Shown here piece after piece: positions 17,150 through 25,646 of a stretch of 64,000 nucleotides of DNA. Numbering within the stretch: the first letter of the stretch is position 1; every line of letters begins with the position of its first letter. Position numbers and translations under genes: made by a program. The DNA is from Oscillospiraceae bacterium (GTDB lineage: Bacteria > Bacillota_A > Clostridia > Oscillospirales > Oscillospiraceae), in NCBI GenBank assembly GCA_021771675.1, contig JAETOP010000001.1, positions 62,001 through 126,000 on the forward strand, given 5' to 3'. The notes beneath the pieces were generated by a model. That model had not been told where the DNA came from and searched no databases. It was given only the letters and a program-made list of their open reading frames with translations.

Positions 17150-17177
17150 CCGGGGCAGGAGACTGCCCCGGTTTTTT
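17150..17177 (+). terminator. Rho-independent terminator after ispH-rpsA
   Basis: A 9-bp GC-rich perfect stem (17150-17158 with 17163-17171, loop GAGA) is followed by six T. It ends the long hflX-to-rpsA run, though the next gene's ribosome-binding site begins right after the T-run. Confidence 0.92.
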
Positions 17178-17192
17178 AAGGAGAATGTTAAA

Positions 17193-17474
17193 ATGATTAA
17201 GCATATTGTGTTATATAATTTGAAACCCGATGTTGACAAGGAAGCTTCCGTGAAGCTGATCGCCTCCTTGCTGGAGCCGCTGGTTGGCCAGATTCCCGGC
17301 CTGCAGCACCTGGAAATCCGCCGTGCTTACAACGGAGTTGACTATGCGCTCTACTCTGAATTTGAGAGCAGGGAGGCACTGGCTGCCTATGCGGTGCATC
17401 CGCTGCATCTTGCGGCAAAGGAGCAGTTCTTCCATCTGCTGGATAAGCGTGTAGCCGCCGATTACGACTTGTAA
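17193..17474 (+). CDS. Dabb family (stress-responsive A/B barrel) protein
   Basis: A 93-residue dimeric alpha/beta-barrel (Dabb) domain protein. The N-terminal MIKHIVLYNLK strand with its conserved histidine and the later AYAVHPLHLAAKEQF histidine motif are typical. Function is unknown for most bacterial members; some plant and bacterial relatives bind small ligands or act as cyclases. AAGGAG lies immediately after the upstream terminator's T-run, leaving no room for a promoter, so expression depends on read-through. It is followed by the ACT and UPF0210 genes at short spacing. Confidence 0.85.
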   Translation: MIKHIVLYNLKPDVDKEASVKLIASLLEPLVGQIPGLQHLEIRRAYNGVDYALYSEFESREALAAYAVHPLHLAAKEQFFHLLDKRVAADYDL

Positions 17475-17486
17475 AGGAGAAATCAA

Positions 17487-17756
17487 ATGAAAGCGATTGT
17501 CACCGTTGTAGGAAAGGACCGAGTGGGCATCATTGCCTCCGTATGCACCCAGCTGGCGGCCTTCAATGTAAACGTCCTGGACATCAGCCAGACGGTTATG
17601 CAGGGCTATTTTACCATGATGATGGCTGTGGATATTTCCCAGTGCAGCGTTCCTGTTGCGGAGCTGGCCCAGCGTATGGATCAGGCCGGTAAAGAGATGG
17701 GGCTGTCCATCCACGTCCAGCGGGAGGACATTTTCCAGGCCATGCATCGGATTTGA
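17487..17756 (+). CDS. ACT domain protein (UPF0237 family)
   Basis: An 89-residue single ACT domain: MKAIVTVVGKDRVGIIA, then a long helix and LDISQTVMQGYFTMMM. Stand-alone ACT proteins of this kind resemble the GcvR/UPF0237 group and probably bind an amino acid as a regulatory ligand. It precedes the UPF0210 gene by nine bases, a pairing that is widely conserved in Firmicutes and suggests joint action. AAAGGAG precedes the ATG. Confidence 0.9.
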   Translation: MKAIVTVVGKDRVGIIASVCTQLAAFNVNVLDISQTVMQGYFTMMMAVDISQCSVPVAELAQRMDQAGKEMGLSIHVQREDIFQAMHRI

Positions 17757-17765
17757 GGACTTGCC

Positions 17766-19124
17766 ATGCTGAATCAGAAAGATATTCTGGAAACCCAGGC
17801 AATGATCGAAAAACAGCACCTGGACATCCGTACCATTACCATGGGCATCAGTCTTCTGGATTGCTGTGACCCCGATCTCAAGACTTGCTGCAAGAAAATA
17901 TATGAGAAAATCACCCGCTGTGCCAGGGATCTGGTAAAGGTAGGCAATGATATTGAGGCGGAGTTTGGAATCCCCATTGTCAATAAGCGTATTTCCGTCA
18001 CCCCCATTGCCCTGGTTGCCGGTTCCTGCGACACAGACTCCTATGTGGAGATCGCCAGAACCCTGGATGCTGCTGCCAAGACCTGTGGTGTCAACTTCAT
18101 CGGCGGCTTTTCCGCTCTGGTGCAAAAGGGTGCTACCACAGGAGATTGGAAGCTGATGCATTCCATCCCTGCCGCCATGGCTGCCACCGAGCGGGTGTGC
18201 GCCAGTGTGAATGTGGGTTCCACCAAGGCCGGTATCAATATGGACGCTGTGGCCGAGATGGGCCGAATCATCAAGCAGACCGCCGAATTGACCAAAGAGG
18301 ACGGCTGCATGGGCTGTGCGAAGCTGGTGGTGTTTGCCAACGCAGTGGAGGACAACCCCTTTATGGCTGGCGCTTTTCACGGCGTGGGCGAACCGGAGTG
18401 CGTCCTGAATGTGGGCGTTTCCGGCCCGGGTGTGGTCTATCATGCCCTGCAAAAGGTAAAGGGACAGCCCTTTGACGTCGTTGCCGAAACCATTAAGAAG
18501 ACCGCCTTCCAGGTCACCCGTATGGGCCAGCTGGTGGGCGAGGAGGCCTCCCGCCGCCTGGGAGTACCCTTTGGAATCGTGGATTTGAGCCTTGCCCCCA
18601 CCCCCGCTGTGGGCGACAGCGTTGCCCGGATTCTGGAGGAGATGGGACTGGAAGTCTGCGGCACCCACGGCACCACCGCCGCTCTGGCCATGCTCAACGA
18701 TGCGGTGAAAAAGGGTGGCGTCATGGCCTCCAACCATGTGGGCGGCCTTTCCGGTGCCTTTATCCCGGTGTCAGAGGATGAGGGGATGATTGCCGCTGCC
18801 GAGAGGGGAACCCTGGTGATCGACAAACTGGAAGCCATGACCTGTGTCTGCTCTGTGGGCCTGGACATGATTGCGGTGCCCGGAGACACCAGCGCTGCCA
18901 CCATTTCCGCAATTATTGCGGATGAAGCGGCCATCGGCATGGTGAATACCAAGACCACCGCAGTCCGCATCATTCCCGCCCTGGATAAAAAGGTGGGAGA
19001 CCGGGTGGAAATGGGCGGATTGCTGGGCAGCGCTCCCGTTATGCCGGTTCACAGCGAGGGCAGTGACGATTTCATCGCCCGGGGCGGACGCATTCCCGCT
19101 CCGCTTCAGAGCCTGAAAAACTAA
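17766..19124 (+). CDS. UPF0210 (PFL-type, DUF711) family protein
   Basis: A 452-residue protein of the UPF0210 family, whose members are related by fold to pyruvate-formate-lyase-type and glycyl-radical-like barrels but have no established reaction. The N-terminal segment [13 protein letters not shown] and the glycine-rich stretches [19 protein letters not shown] and [13 protein letters not shown] are characteristic. The length is normal. It is co-directional with the ACT protein nine bases upstream, so an amino-acid-linked role is a fair guess only. A strong terminator follows. Confidence 0.88.
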   Translation: MLNQKDILETQAMIEKQHLDIRTITMGISLLDCCDPDLKTCCKKIYEKITRCARDLVKVGNDIEAEFGIPIVNKRISVTPIALVAGSCDTDSYVEIARTLDAAAKTCGVNFIGGFSALVQKGATTGDWKLMHSIPAAMAATERVCASVNVGSTKAGINMDAVAEMGRIIKQTAELTKEDGCMGCAKLVVFANAVEDNPFMAGAFHGVGEPECVLNVGVSGPGVVYHALQKVKGQPFDVVAETIKKTAFQVTRMGQLVGEEASRRLGVPFGIVDLSLAPTPAVGDSVARILEEMGLEVCGTHGTTAALAMLNDAVKKGGVMASNHVGGLSGAFIPVSEDEGMIAAAERGTLVIDKLEAMTCVCSVGLDMIAVPGDTSAATISAIIADEAAIGMVNTKTTAVRIIPALDKKVGDRVEMGGLLGSAPVMPVHSEGSDDFIARGGRIPAPLQSLKN

Positions 19125-19202
19125 GAAAGCTCTGAATAAATCGTCTGCGGCTTACAGACAAATCCTTTGCTGTCGGCTCTTGCCGATTTCATCACAAAGA
19201 AA

Positions 19203-19240
19203 TCCGACGAAGCGTATTTCACACTTCGTCGGACTTTTTT
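19203..19240. terminator. Bidirectional terminator between UPF0210 gene and VanW gene
   Basis: A 10-bp perfect stem TCCGACGAAG (19203-19212) with CTTCGTCGGA (19224-19233) is followed by CTTTTTT on the plus strand and by TTTCTTTG on the minus strand. Upstream, 19128-19200 holds further small inverted repeats and looks like a non-coding intergenic element. Confidence 0.88.
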
Positions 19241-20837
19241 ATGGTGTTTCGGGAATTGCGGGTTCATCGGTGGCACTTTCCGCATAGCCGGGCCAGCACC
19301 AGACCTCCTCCAGATAAGTGGAGGTGTGATCCAGCTCCCTGTAGATTTCCTCGTCCGTTTTCCGATCATACCGGCACCGATAGGCGGCTGCATAGGAGGG
19401 GTGATCGTCTACACGGTATTCCATCTTGACGTAGTAATCCCGCAGGTCAACACCCATGATCCGAACCTTCACATAGCCGTCAGAGACCTCAGCCAGAATT
19501 TTCACCGGAAGCTCGTAATCATTTCGGATTTTGAGGTCGGTTGTGCCCCAGTTGACAGTGGCGTCCAGACCCAGGGGAATGTAATTGGCAGGGAAGCCGT
19601 GGTTCTTCCGCTCCACAATGGTGAGCTCGGCAAAAAGGGAGCTGAGATACAGAGTAGAGGAGACCTGGCAGATGCCGCCGCCCACTTCATCCACCAGCTC
19701 CGTACCGGAGTAGGCGGGGGCTGGCATGTAACCTGCTTCTCTCGTCCGCTTGCCCAATGCTTCATTGTAGGACAGTGTTTCTCCGGGCTGCAAAATCAGC
19801 CCATTCAGCTTTGCACAGGCAAGGCGGAGGTTTTCGTTGCGGTTTTCGCTGTCGGAGTGCTCTGTTTTGCAGTAGCCCAGCGTCTCCTGGAACCAGGCAT
19901 CCTCCTGGCTGACCTCCGGCGGCAGATACTCCATGGGAATGCGAAGCACGGTTCCCTTTTCCGCGGATTCCAGCAGGGCGGAGGTTTTTTCAATGTCAAA
20001 TCCATACCCGTCTTTGCCGGGAATCACTTCCAGTGTGGCATGGTCGATGGAAGGATTTTGGGGCAGAACAGCCACCTGATTGTAAATCTGCTCCAAATCA
20101 AGGGGAGCGGGCTCTCTCAGTTCCTCCGGAATCTCCACGGATACCTGAAAAAGCTCTTTTTCATAGGCGTTCACGATTTCCTCGTAAATACCCTGCAAAT
20201 CAATCAGATGGCCATTAGAACCGGTATTGATGACCAATGTCTGACAGGGGCCGTCCATTTGCTCCAAATCCGGGGCGTCCCCTTCCAGCCAGTAACCGGA
20301 GGGAACATAGACGCCTCCCAGGGAGTCAAAAAAATCCTGAAGCGCCTCCATGATTGCGGTTTTGTCCATAACCAGTTCCAAAGAAACCTTGCCGCCCTTC
20401 AAAGCGGCCTCCACTGCCTCTTCAATGGCCCAATGAACTTTGGACTGCTGGGGAGACAGCCGAAGGGTTTCCTCACCGACGCTTAGAATCAGGTCTTCCT
20501 TTTCGGCAGCATCGGAAACGCTGCTCCTGACGGCGGAAATGGCCTGTTCCTCGGTCATTCCCCCCACGGGAATACCGGAAATGGATGTTCCCTTTGGAAT
20601 TTTCGGCTTTGGAAGAAATGAGGAAATCAAACTGGTTGGCTCGGTTGACTCCTCCTGAACAGCTGGCGTGACAGGCTCCTGGGGAGAGCTTTTGGGAAGA
20701 AGCAGGAGAAAAATCAGCCCAATCAGAACGGCTGCAATGGCAGCGCAGCAGATGATCAGGATCATCCGCTGCTTCTTTTTGCGAATGTTGCGTGAAATGG
20801 AAATCGCCTCCTTGGGGTGTTGGAACGGCTGCCGCAT
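19239..20837 (-). CDS. VanW family protein with signal anchor
   Basis: A membrane-anchored extracytoplasmic protein of up to 532 residues. A short basic N terminus (RNIRKKKQR) leads to one transmembrane helix (about 26-48), a Pro/Glu-rich linker, a repeated YoaR-type putative peptidoglycan-binding region (about 80-330), and then the VanW domain with GETLSYNEALGKRT and GGGICQVSSTLY. A cell-wall role is likely; the exact activity of VanW proteins is unknown. The start is uncertain. The ATG at 20837 lies inside a hairpin with no SD. AAGGAGG precedes an ATT codon at 20798, and a later ATG is at 20765. It is last in the DJ-1/mltG/U32 operon. Confidence 0.85.
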   Translation of the reverse strand: MRQPFQHPKEAISISRNIRKKKQRMILIICCAAIAAVLIGLIFLLLLPKSSPQEPVTPAVQEESTEPTSLISSFLPKPKIPKGTSISGIPVGGMTEEQAISAVRSSVSDAAEKEDLILSVGEETLRLSPQQSKVHWAIEEAVEAALKGGKVSLELVMDKTAIMEALQDFFDSLGGVYVPSGYWLEGDAPDLEQMDGPCQTLVINTGSNGHLIDLQGIYEEIVNAYEKELFQVSVEIPEELREPAPLDLEQIYNQVAVLPQNPSIDHATLEVIPGKDGYGFDIEKTSALLESAEKGTVLRIPMEYLPPEVSQEDAWFQETLGYCKTEHSDSENRNENLRLACAKLNGLILQPGETLSYNEALGKRTREAGYMPAPAYSGTELVDEVGGGICQVSSTLYLSSLFAELTIVERKNHGFPANYIPLGLDATVNWGTTDLKIRNDYELPVKILAEVSDGYVKVRIMGVDLRDYYVKMEYRVDDHPSYAAAYRCRYDRKTDEEIYRELDHTSTYLEEVWCWPGYAESATDEPAIPETP

Positions 20838-20854
20838 GGGTTTGCGGCAGCCGC
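20827..20854 (-). terminator. Strong hairpin between U32 and VanW genes
   Basis: A perfect 11-bp stem (20827-20837 with 20844-20854, 6-base loop) lies just after the U32 stop. It lacks a T-run, so it may be an attenuator or an RNA-processing or stability element rather than a full terminator. It contains the upstream-most ATG of the VanW frame. Confidence 0.55.
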
Positions 20855-20859
20855 TTGAA

Positions 20860-22077
20860 TTATTTGGGGGACAAATCCACGCTCCTGCGGAGAATGGAAT
20901 TGGGGGGGACTGGCTTTTGAAGCGGCATTGTAAACCTCATTTGAGGGGTTTTGGGTTCGTCCAGGGGATTTCCGTTTTCATCCTTCATGGCCTTTGCCTG
21001 AATCTGGAAGGGACGCAGATCGGGGCCTACCGCCTCCAAAATATCTCCCTCCCGGAATTTGTTCCGCAGGCTACAAACCGCCAGCCCTGTTTCATCACAG
21101 GATTCCACAATGGCGCAAATCTGCCAATCGCGGATGTAACGGGAATTTTCCGTATACTGGCCGGGAAATCCAAAATAGAAACCGGTGGAATAGACCCGGT
21201 GGGAAACATGTTCTACCTCGTTCCGCCAAATGGGATCCGGGTCTCTCCCGGCAAAAACATCGTCAATGCAGTGCCGGTAAGCTCCGGAGATAATGGCGGC
21301 ATAATAGGCGGATTTCGCCCGCCCCTCAATTTTGATGCAGTCAATTCCCGCTTCCATCAGCTCTTTCAGATGGTCGATGGTGCACATGTCCCGGGAGTTG
21401 AGAATATAGGTTCCTTTTTCATCCTCGAAGACAGGGAAGTATTCGCCGGGACGTTTTTCCTCCATCAAGGCATACTGGTAACGGCAGGGCTGGGCGCAGG
21501 CGCCCCGGTTGGAGTCCCGGCCGGTCATGTAATTGCTCAAAAGGCATCTTCCGGAATAGCTGACGCACATGGCGCCGTGACCAAAGGTCTCAATTTCCAA
21601 TTCGGGGGATACCTTTTGACGGATGGTCCGAATCTCTTCCAAACTGAGCTCTCTGGCCAGAACCACCCGCTGGGCGCCCAGGTCATACCAGGCCTGGGCG
21701 CAAGCGTAATTGGAGACGGACTGCTGGGTGGAGATATGGCGCTGGCAGTGGGGGGCGTATTTCCCCGCTAGGGTGAAGGCCCCCAGATCCGCCAGGATCA
21801 GGGCATCCACCTTGGCGCTTTCCAGCTGCTCCAAATAGGCAGGCAGAGAAGCTGCTTCATCATTGCGGGGCATGGTATTGACGGTTACATGCACCTTTAC
21901 CCCGTGATTATGAGCAAACGCCACTGCCTTGGGCAGCTCCTCCGGGGGGAAATTGCCCGCAAAGGAGCGCATCCCAAAGCTTGTCCCTGCCAGATAAACC
22001 GCATCCGCCCCGTAGAGCACGGACATTTTCAGCTGCTCGGCATCACCGGCGGGGCACAGAAGCTCCAGCTTTTTCAT
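20860..22077 (-). CDS. U32 family peptidase-like protein (TrhP/RlhA-type)
   Basis: A 405-residue U32 family protein. The signature FGHGAMCVSYSGRCLLS (about residues 165-181) followed by RGACAQPCR contains the iron-sulfur/metal cysteines of the family. CPAGDAEQLKMSVLYGADAVY opens the barrel. U32 proteins were named as peptidases, but several act in prephenate-dependent hydroxylation of tRNA uridine or rRNA; this size and the mltG linkage fit the tRNA-modifying group. The ATG at 22077 follows the mltG stop by one base (TGAGATG). An upstream frame extension overlapping mltG was rejected as a start. Confidence 0.88.
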   Translation of the reverse strand: MKKLELLCPAGDAEQLKMSVLYGADAVYLAGTSFGMRSFAGNFPPEELPKAVAFAHNHGVKVHVTVNTMPRNDEAASLPAYLEQLESAKVDALILADLGAFTLAGKYAPHCQRHISTQQSVSNYACAQAWYDLGAQRVVLARELSLEEIRTIRQKVSPELEIETFGHGAMCVSYSGRCLLSNYMTGRDSNRGACAQPCRYQYALMEEKRPGEYFPVFEDEKGTYILNSRDMCTIDHLKELMEAGIDCIKIEGRAKSAYYAAIISGAYRHCIDDVFAGRDPDPIWRNEVEHVSHRVYSTGFYFGFPGQYTENSRYIRDWQICAIVESCDETGLAVCSLRNKFREGDILEAVGPDLRPFQIQAKAMKDENGNPLDEPKTPQMRFTMPLQKPVPPNSILRRSVDLSPK

Positions 22078-22078
22078 C

Positions 22079-23665
22079 TCAGCCACCCACCTGTGCCCGG
22101 TTGGCGTCGTGCTCTGCTTGAGTGGTGGCGAAAATATGGGAACCGGCAGCGGGATCCAGCACATAGTAGTAGTAGTTGGTATCCGAGGGCTCCAAAGCGG
22201 CGTTCAGACTGGAAAGACCGGGGTTGGAAATGGGGCCAGGGGTAAGGCCGGTATTGGTGTAGGTGTTATAGGGGCTGTTCACTCGCAGATCCTCTGCTGT
22301 CAGATCGGTTTTGCCGTCCAGGGCGTAGATAATGGTCGCATCAATGTTCAGATAAGCGGGATTGCCCTGCCAGCAGAACAGACGGTTGTAGATGACGGAA
22401 GCGATGGTGTAGCCCTCTTGGGCGCTCGAGGTCTCCTTTTCAATCATGGAAGCTACATTTACCACATCCCTAACTGTAAACAGGTGAGAATTGATATAAT
22501 CCGTTCCCTTTCCGTCCCGGCGCATCAGGTCAGCAAGGTGGTTGTTCAGTACTTGAATTTTACCACGCATGGTTTCATCGAACCGATTGTCGAAGTTGTT
22601 CAGCATTTTGGTCAGAATGTTTTTTGGAGAATCGTTCTGATAGAACTCATAGGTGTCTGGGAACAGGAAGCCCTCCAGGCAGTAGCGGTCACCCCGGGTG
22701 ACACCATCCAAGAACCAATAGTCATTCAACTCTCCTGTTGCGGCGTAGGAGGAAATGTCCTGTACCGTACAGACCTTGTTCTCCTCCAAAAGCGCAAAAA
22801 TCTGGCGGCAGGTATAGCCCTCGGGAATCATTACCTTGACAACCGAGCGGGTAGAGGATGGGGACATCATTTTCACCAGAGCGTGGTAGTCATACTTGGT
22901 GTTCAAATCCCACATACCGGGGTGAATATCTCCTTCATCCACGGCATATTTGGCATAGAGCTTGAAAAGACCGGGATAGTGAATAAGTTCTGCCCGCGCA
23001 AGTTTTGTGGTAATGTCATCAATGGTGTCTGTTTCATATATGGTGATGGTCACGGATTTGTCTTCCCGACCAAAGGCCAGAACCTCCGATGCACAAACCC
23101 AGACCAAACGGCCTAAGGTTACGCTGATTAGTATGGTCAAACCCACCCAGACGCCGGTAACCAATATGTTGGGAATGCCAAAGAGCCCCTCTCCCTTTTT
23201 CCTGCGGGGGCGTCCCTTTTTGATGGCACGTGTACGGCGGGGTCTGGGGGGCGGCGTTTCCTCATTTTCGCCGTCAAAGGCGGGAGGGAAGGAGGAGTAG
23301 TCCGGAATGGAATCCGATACGCTCTGATATTCCGGTTCCTGGGGAATTTCCTCCGGATTCTCGTCGGCATAAGCCGCTTCCTCCGGAATATCAGGGGGGA
23401 CATCACTGTCTTGAGGTTCCTGCTCTCTGCCGGCAAAATCATTCTGAGGGGGTTCTTCGGGTTTGGCGGAAAACTTCCCCTGGTAGTTGCTTTCCGCCGA
23501 ATCCTCGAAAGGCTGGCCGCCAGCGTAATCGCCGCCGAGCTCTTGGGGTGAGTCCTCCGGCTCCGGTAAAACGGGGGGAGTTTCAAGTGGCTGGGGATCA
23601 TTTTGCGGCTGTTCCCGGTCATCCGGGTAAAACTGCTCCTGATCCGAATTGGGATCATAGGTCAT
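22079..23665 (-). CDS. mltG: Endolytic transglycosylase MltG with long acidic N-terminal region
   Basis: MltG cuts nascent glycan strands in the membrane and so sets peptidoglycan chain length. The 528-residue protein has a cytoplasmic, Pro/Glu/Asp/Gln-rich region (about 1-150), a basic stretch RPRRTRAIKKGRPRRKK, one transmembrane helix (about 170-192), and the YceG domain with MIEKETSSAQEGYTIASVI, where the first glutamate after MI is the expected catalytic residue. Family members usually have a far shorter cytoplasmic part. GGAGG precedes the ATG. It lies 13 bases after the DJ-1 gene. Confidence 0.93.
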   Translation of the reverse strand: MTYDPNSDQEQFYPDDREQPQNDPQPLETPPVLPEPEDSPQELGGDYAGGQPFEDSAESNYQGKFSAKPEEPPQNDFAGREQEPQDSDVPPDIPEEAAYADENPEEIPQEPEYQSVSDSIPDYSSFPPAFDGENEETPPPRPRRTRAIKKGRPRRKKGEGLFGIPNILVTGVWVGLTILISVTLGRLVWVCASEVLAFGREDKSVTITIYETDTIDDITTKLARAELIHYPGLFKLYAKYAVDEGDIHPGMWDLNTKYDYHALVKMMSPSSTRSVVKVMIPEGYTCRQIFALLEENKVCTVQDISSYAATGELNDYWFLDGVTRGDRYCLEGFLFPDTYEFYQNDSPKNILTKMLNNFDNRFDETMRGKIQVLNNHLADLMRRDGKGTDYINSHLFTVRDVVNVASMIEKETSSAQEGYTIASVIYNRLFCWQGNPAYLNIDATIIYALDGKTDLTAEDLRVNSPYNTYTNTGLTPGPISNPGLSSLNAALEPSDTNYYYYVLDPAAGSHIFATTQAEHDANRAQVGG

Positions 23666-23678
23666 AGGAATTCCTCCA

Positions 23679-24221
23679 TTATCGAATCACAATTTGCTTT
23701 CTGACAGCTTCGGCGGCTTCCTTACCCTTCAAGGCCTCCACCAGAGCCAGTCCAAAGGCGACGGCACAGCCGGCGGAGGTGCCGGTAATCACCCGGCCAT
23801 CCGTCACAACGGCGGCGTCCTTCTGCATCAGAGCCGAGCCCATATTCTCCTCCTGCCCGGGGTAGCAGGTTGCCCGCAGACCATCGGTGATGCCCAAATC
23901 CGCCAGCACTGTGGGACCGGCGCAGATGGCGGCAACATATTTCCCATTGTCCCAGGCGAATTTCAGCACGTCCAGGGCAGACCTGCTGGCACGGATGCTG
24001 GCAACACCCCCCAGGCCGCCGGGGATAATCACCATGTCCATGGCAGTGAGATCCATTTCCCCAATGGCAATGTCGGCCTCTACCACGATTTTGTGACTGC
24101 CGAACACTGCCTTTCCGTCAATTCCCACAGTCAAAACTTCCACACCGGCCCGGCGGAGCAAATCCAGAGGCGCAACTGCCTCTGTCTCCTCGAAGCCGCT
24201 TCCAAGCAGCATATATACCAT
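23679..24221 (-). CDS. DJ-1/PfpI family protein
   Basis: A 180-residue single-domain member of the DJ-1/PfpI superfamily. The nucleophile elbow is AAICAGPTVLADLG (Cys about residue 100), with the conserved Glu in GFEETEAVAPLDLLRRAG near the N terminus. This matches the YajL/DJ-1 branch (4-methyl-5-(beta-hydroxyethyl)-thiazole biosynthesis ThiJ in older names). Roles proposed for this branch include glyoxalase or deglycase and redox protection; the substrate here is unknown. TGGAGG precedes the ATG. It is first in a minus-strand operon with mltG. Confidence 0.9.
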   Translation of the reverse strand: MVYMLLGSGFEETEAVAPLDLLRRAGVEVLTVGIDGKAVFGSHKIVVEADIAIGEMDLTAMDMVIIPGGLGGVASIRASRSALDVLKFAWDNGKYVAAICAGPTVLADLGITDGLRATCYPGQEENMGSALMQKDAAVVTDGRVITGTSAGCAVAFGLALVEALKGKEAAEAVRKQIVIR

Positions 24222-24391
24222 ATTCTTACCTCCATGAGATTGATCATTCTATTTTTCAAAAAGAATGAGGGAGTTTTTCTTCGCAACCAAACTATTGCAC
24301 TTTAATATACCATATTTTTCCCCATTTGTCCACTGTATGCAGGGAAAAGAAGATTAAATTTCTCCTAAGAATGAATTTTCCGGAAGGGTGG

Positions 24392-24420
24392 TTGCAAATT
24401 ACGAAAAGAAATGATAGAAT
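24392..24420 (+). promoter_or_regulatory. Promoter of the DEAD-box helicase gene
   Basis: TTGCAA (24392-24397), 17-base spacer and TAGAAT (24415-24420). Since an upstream in-frame ATG at 24411 lies inside this promoter, translation is placed at 24456. Confidence 0.6.
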
Positions 24421-24455
24421 ATCCGAAAACAAAGAAAGCAAAAGGTGCAGAGCGA

Positions 24456-25646
24456 ATGGAAGAAAAAAACATCTCTTTTGAAGACCTGGGACTGTCCGAG
24501 GCCATGCTGAAGGCATTGGAAAAGAAGGGCTACGGTTACCCCACCACCATTCAGGCGGAGGCAATCCCTCATTTTCTGGCGTGGAAAGACGTGATTGCCA
24601 AGGCACCCACCGGAACCGGAAAGACCTTTGCCTTCGGCATCCCTATGATCGAGCATATTGATCCACAGTGTGAGGATGTTCGGGGCTTGATTCTTGCACC
24701 TACCCGGGAACTGGCCATTCAGATCGGTGACGAGCTGCGGGGTCTGTTGACATATTTTAGTGGAATTCGGGTCGCCGTCCTCTACGGCGGCGCAGGCATC
24801 GGAAGCCAGATTCGACAGCTGGAAAAAAAGCCTCAGATTGTGGTCGCCACTCCGGGACGTTTAATGGATCATTACAACCGGAAGACCATTCGTCTGGACA
24901 AGATTCAAACTGTGGTGTTGGACGAGGCTGACCGGATGCTGGATATGGGCTTTTTCAAGGATGTCACCAGAATCATTGAAAAAATCAAAAACCGGAAAAA
25001 TCTTGGCCTGTTCTCCGCAACTATCTCCCAGGAGGTTATGACGGTTTCCTGGATGTATCAGCGTGACGAGGTGGAGATCACCGTAGAGCCGAAGCAAGAG
25101 GACCGGCCAGACATCGATCAGTTCTCGCTGACCTGTACGCCTCTGGAAAAAGCGGAGACAACCCTGCGGCTGATGAAAAGCCAGGGCTTTGAGCGGGTGA
25201 TGATTTTCTGCAATACCAAGCATATGTGCCAGCGGCTGTGCGACGAGTTCCAGCGGGCCGGTTTGGACTGTGACTGCCTCCACGGAGACATTCGCCAGAG
25301 CCAGCGGGAGAAAACCATGCAGTGCTACCGCTCTGGAAAGCTGCCGGTGCTGATTGCCACGGATGTGGCCTCCCGGGGCATCGACGTGGACGATGTGGAC
25401 TGCGTTATCAACTATGACATTCCAGAGGAAAATGAATACTATGTCCACCGCATTGGCCGTACCGGCCGGGCCAAGAAGAAGGGTGTTGCCTGGAGCATTG
25501 TCAGTAATTTTCCGGAAAAGGCAAAGCTTGACGAAATTGCCAAATATTCCAATTATCAGGTGAGGCCAATGATTCTGGGTGCGGACGGGACACTCTCTGA
25601 AGAGGAAGTGAAAGCGCCTGTGGCTCCAAAGAGGCGGTTTCGATGA
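24456..25646 (+). CDS. DEAD-box ATP-dependent RNA helicase
   Basis: A 396-residue RNA helicase with the full DEAD-box core and a short tail. Motifs are FEDLGLSEAMLKAL and a YPTTIQ Q-motif, APTGTGKT (motif I), PTRELAIQI (Ia), TPGRLMD (Ib), VLDEADRMLDMG (II), FSATIS (III), DVASRGIDVDDV (V) and HRIGRTGR (VI). It may unwind structured mRNA or assist ribosome assembly or cold adaptation. The C-terminal tail is only about 20 residues, with no RNA-recognition domain. Its stop overlaps the DprA-like start (ATGA). Confidence 0.95.
   Translation: MEEKNISFEDLGLSEAMLKALEKKGYGYPTTIQAEAIPHFLAWKDVIAKAPTGTGKTFAFGIPMIEHIDPQCEDVRGLILAPTRELAIQIGDELRGLLTYFSGIRVAVLYGGAGIGSQIRQLEKKPQIVVATPGRLMDHYNRKTIRLDKIQTVVLDEADRMLDMGFFKDVTRIIEKIKNRKNLGLFSATISQEVMTVSWMYQRDEVEITVEPKQEDRPDIDQFSLTCTPLEKAETTLRLMKSQGFERVMIFCNTKHMCQRLCDEFQRAGLDCDCLHGDIRQSQREKTMQCYRSGKLPVLIATDVASRGIDVDDVDCVINYDIPEENEYYVHRIGRTGRAKKKGVAWSIVSNFPEKAKLDEIAKYSNYQVRPMILGADGTLSEEEVKAPVAPKRRFR

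Noticed and set aside
17211..18737. A 508-codon minus-strand frame opposite Dabb, ACT and UPF0210 genes
   Set aside because: Low-complexity Gly/His-rich shadow of three real genes; no ribosome-binding site.
24411..24455. Earlier ATG for the DEAD-box helicase
   Set aside because: It lies within the TTGCAA-17-TAGAAT promoter, so it would not be transcribed; ATG at 24456 is used.
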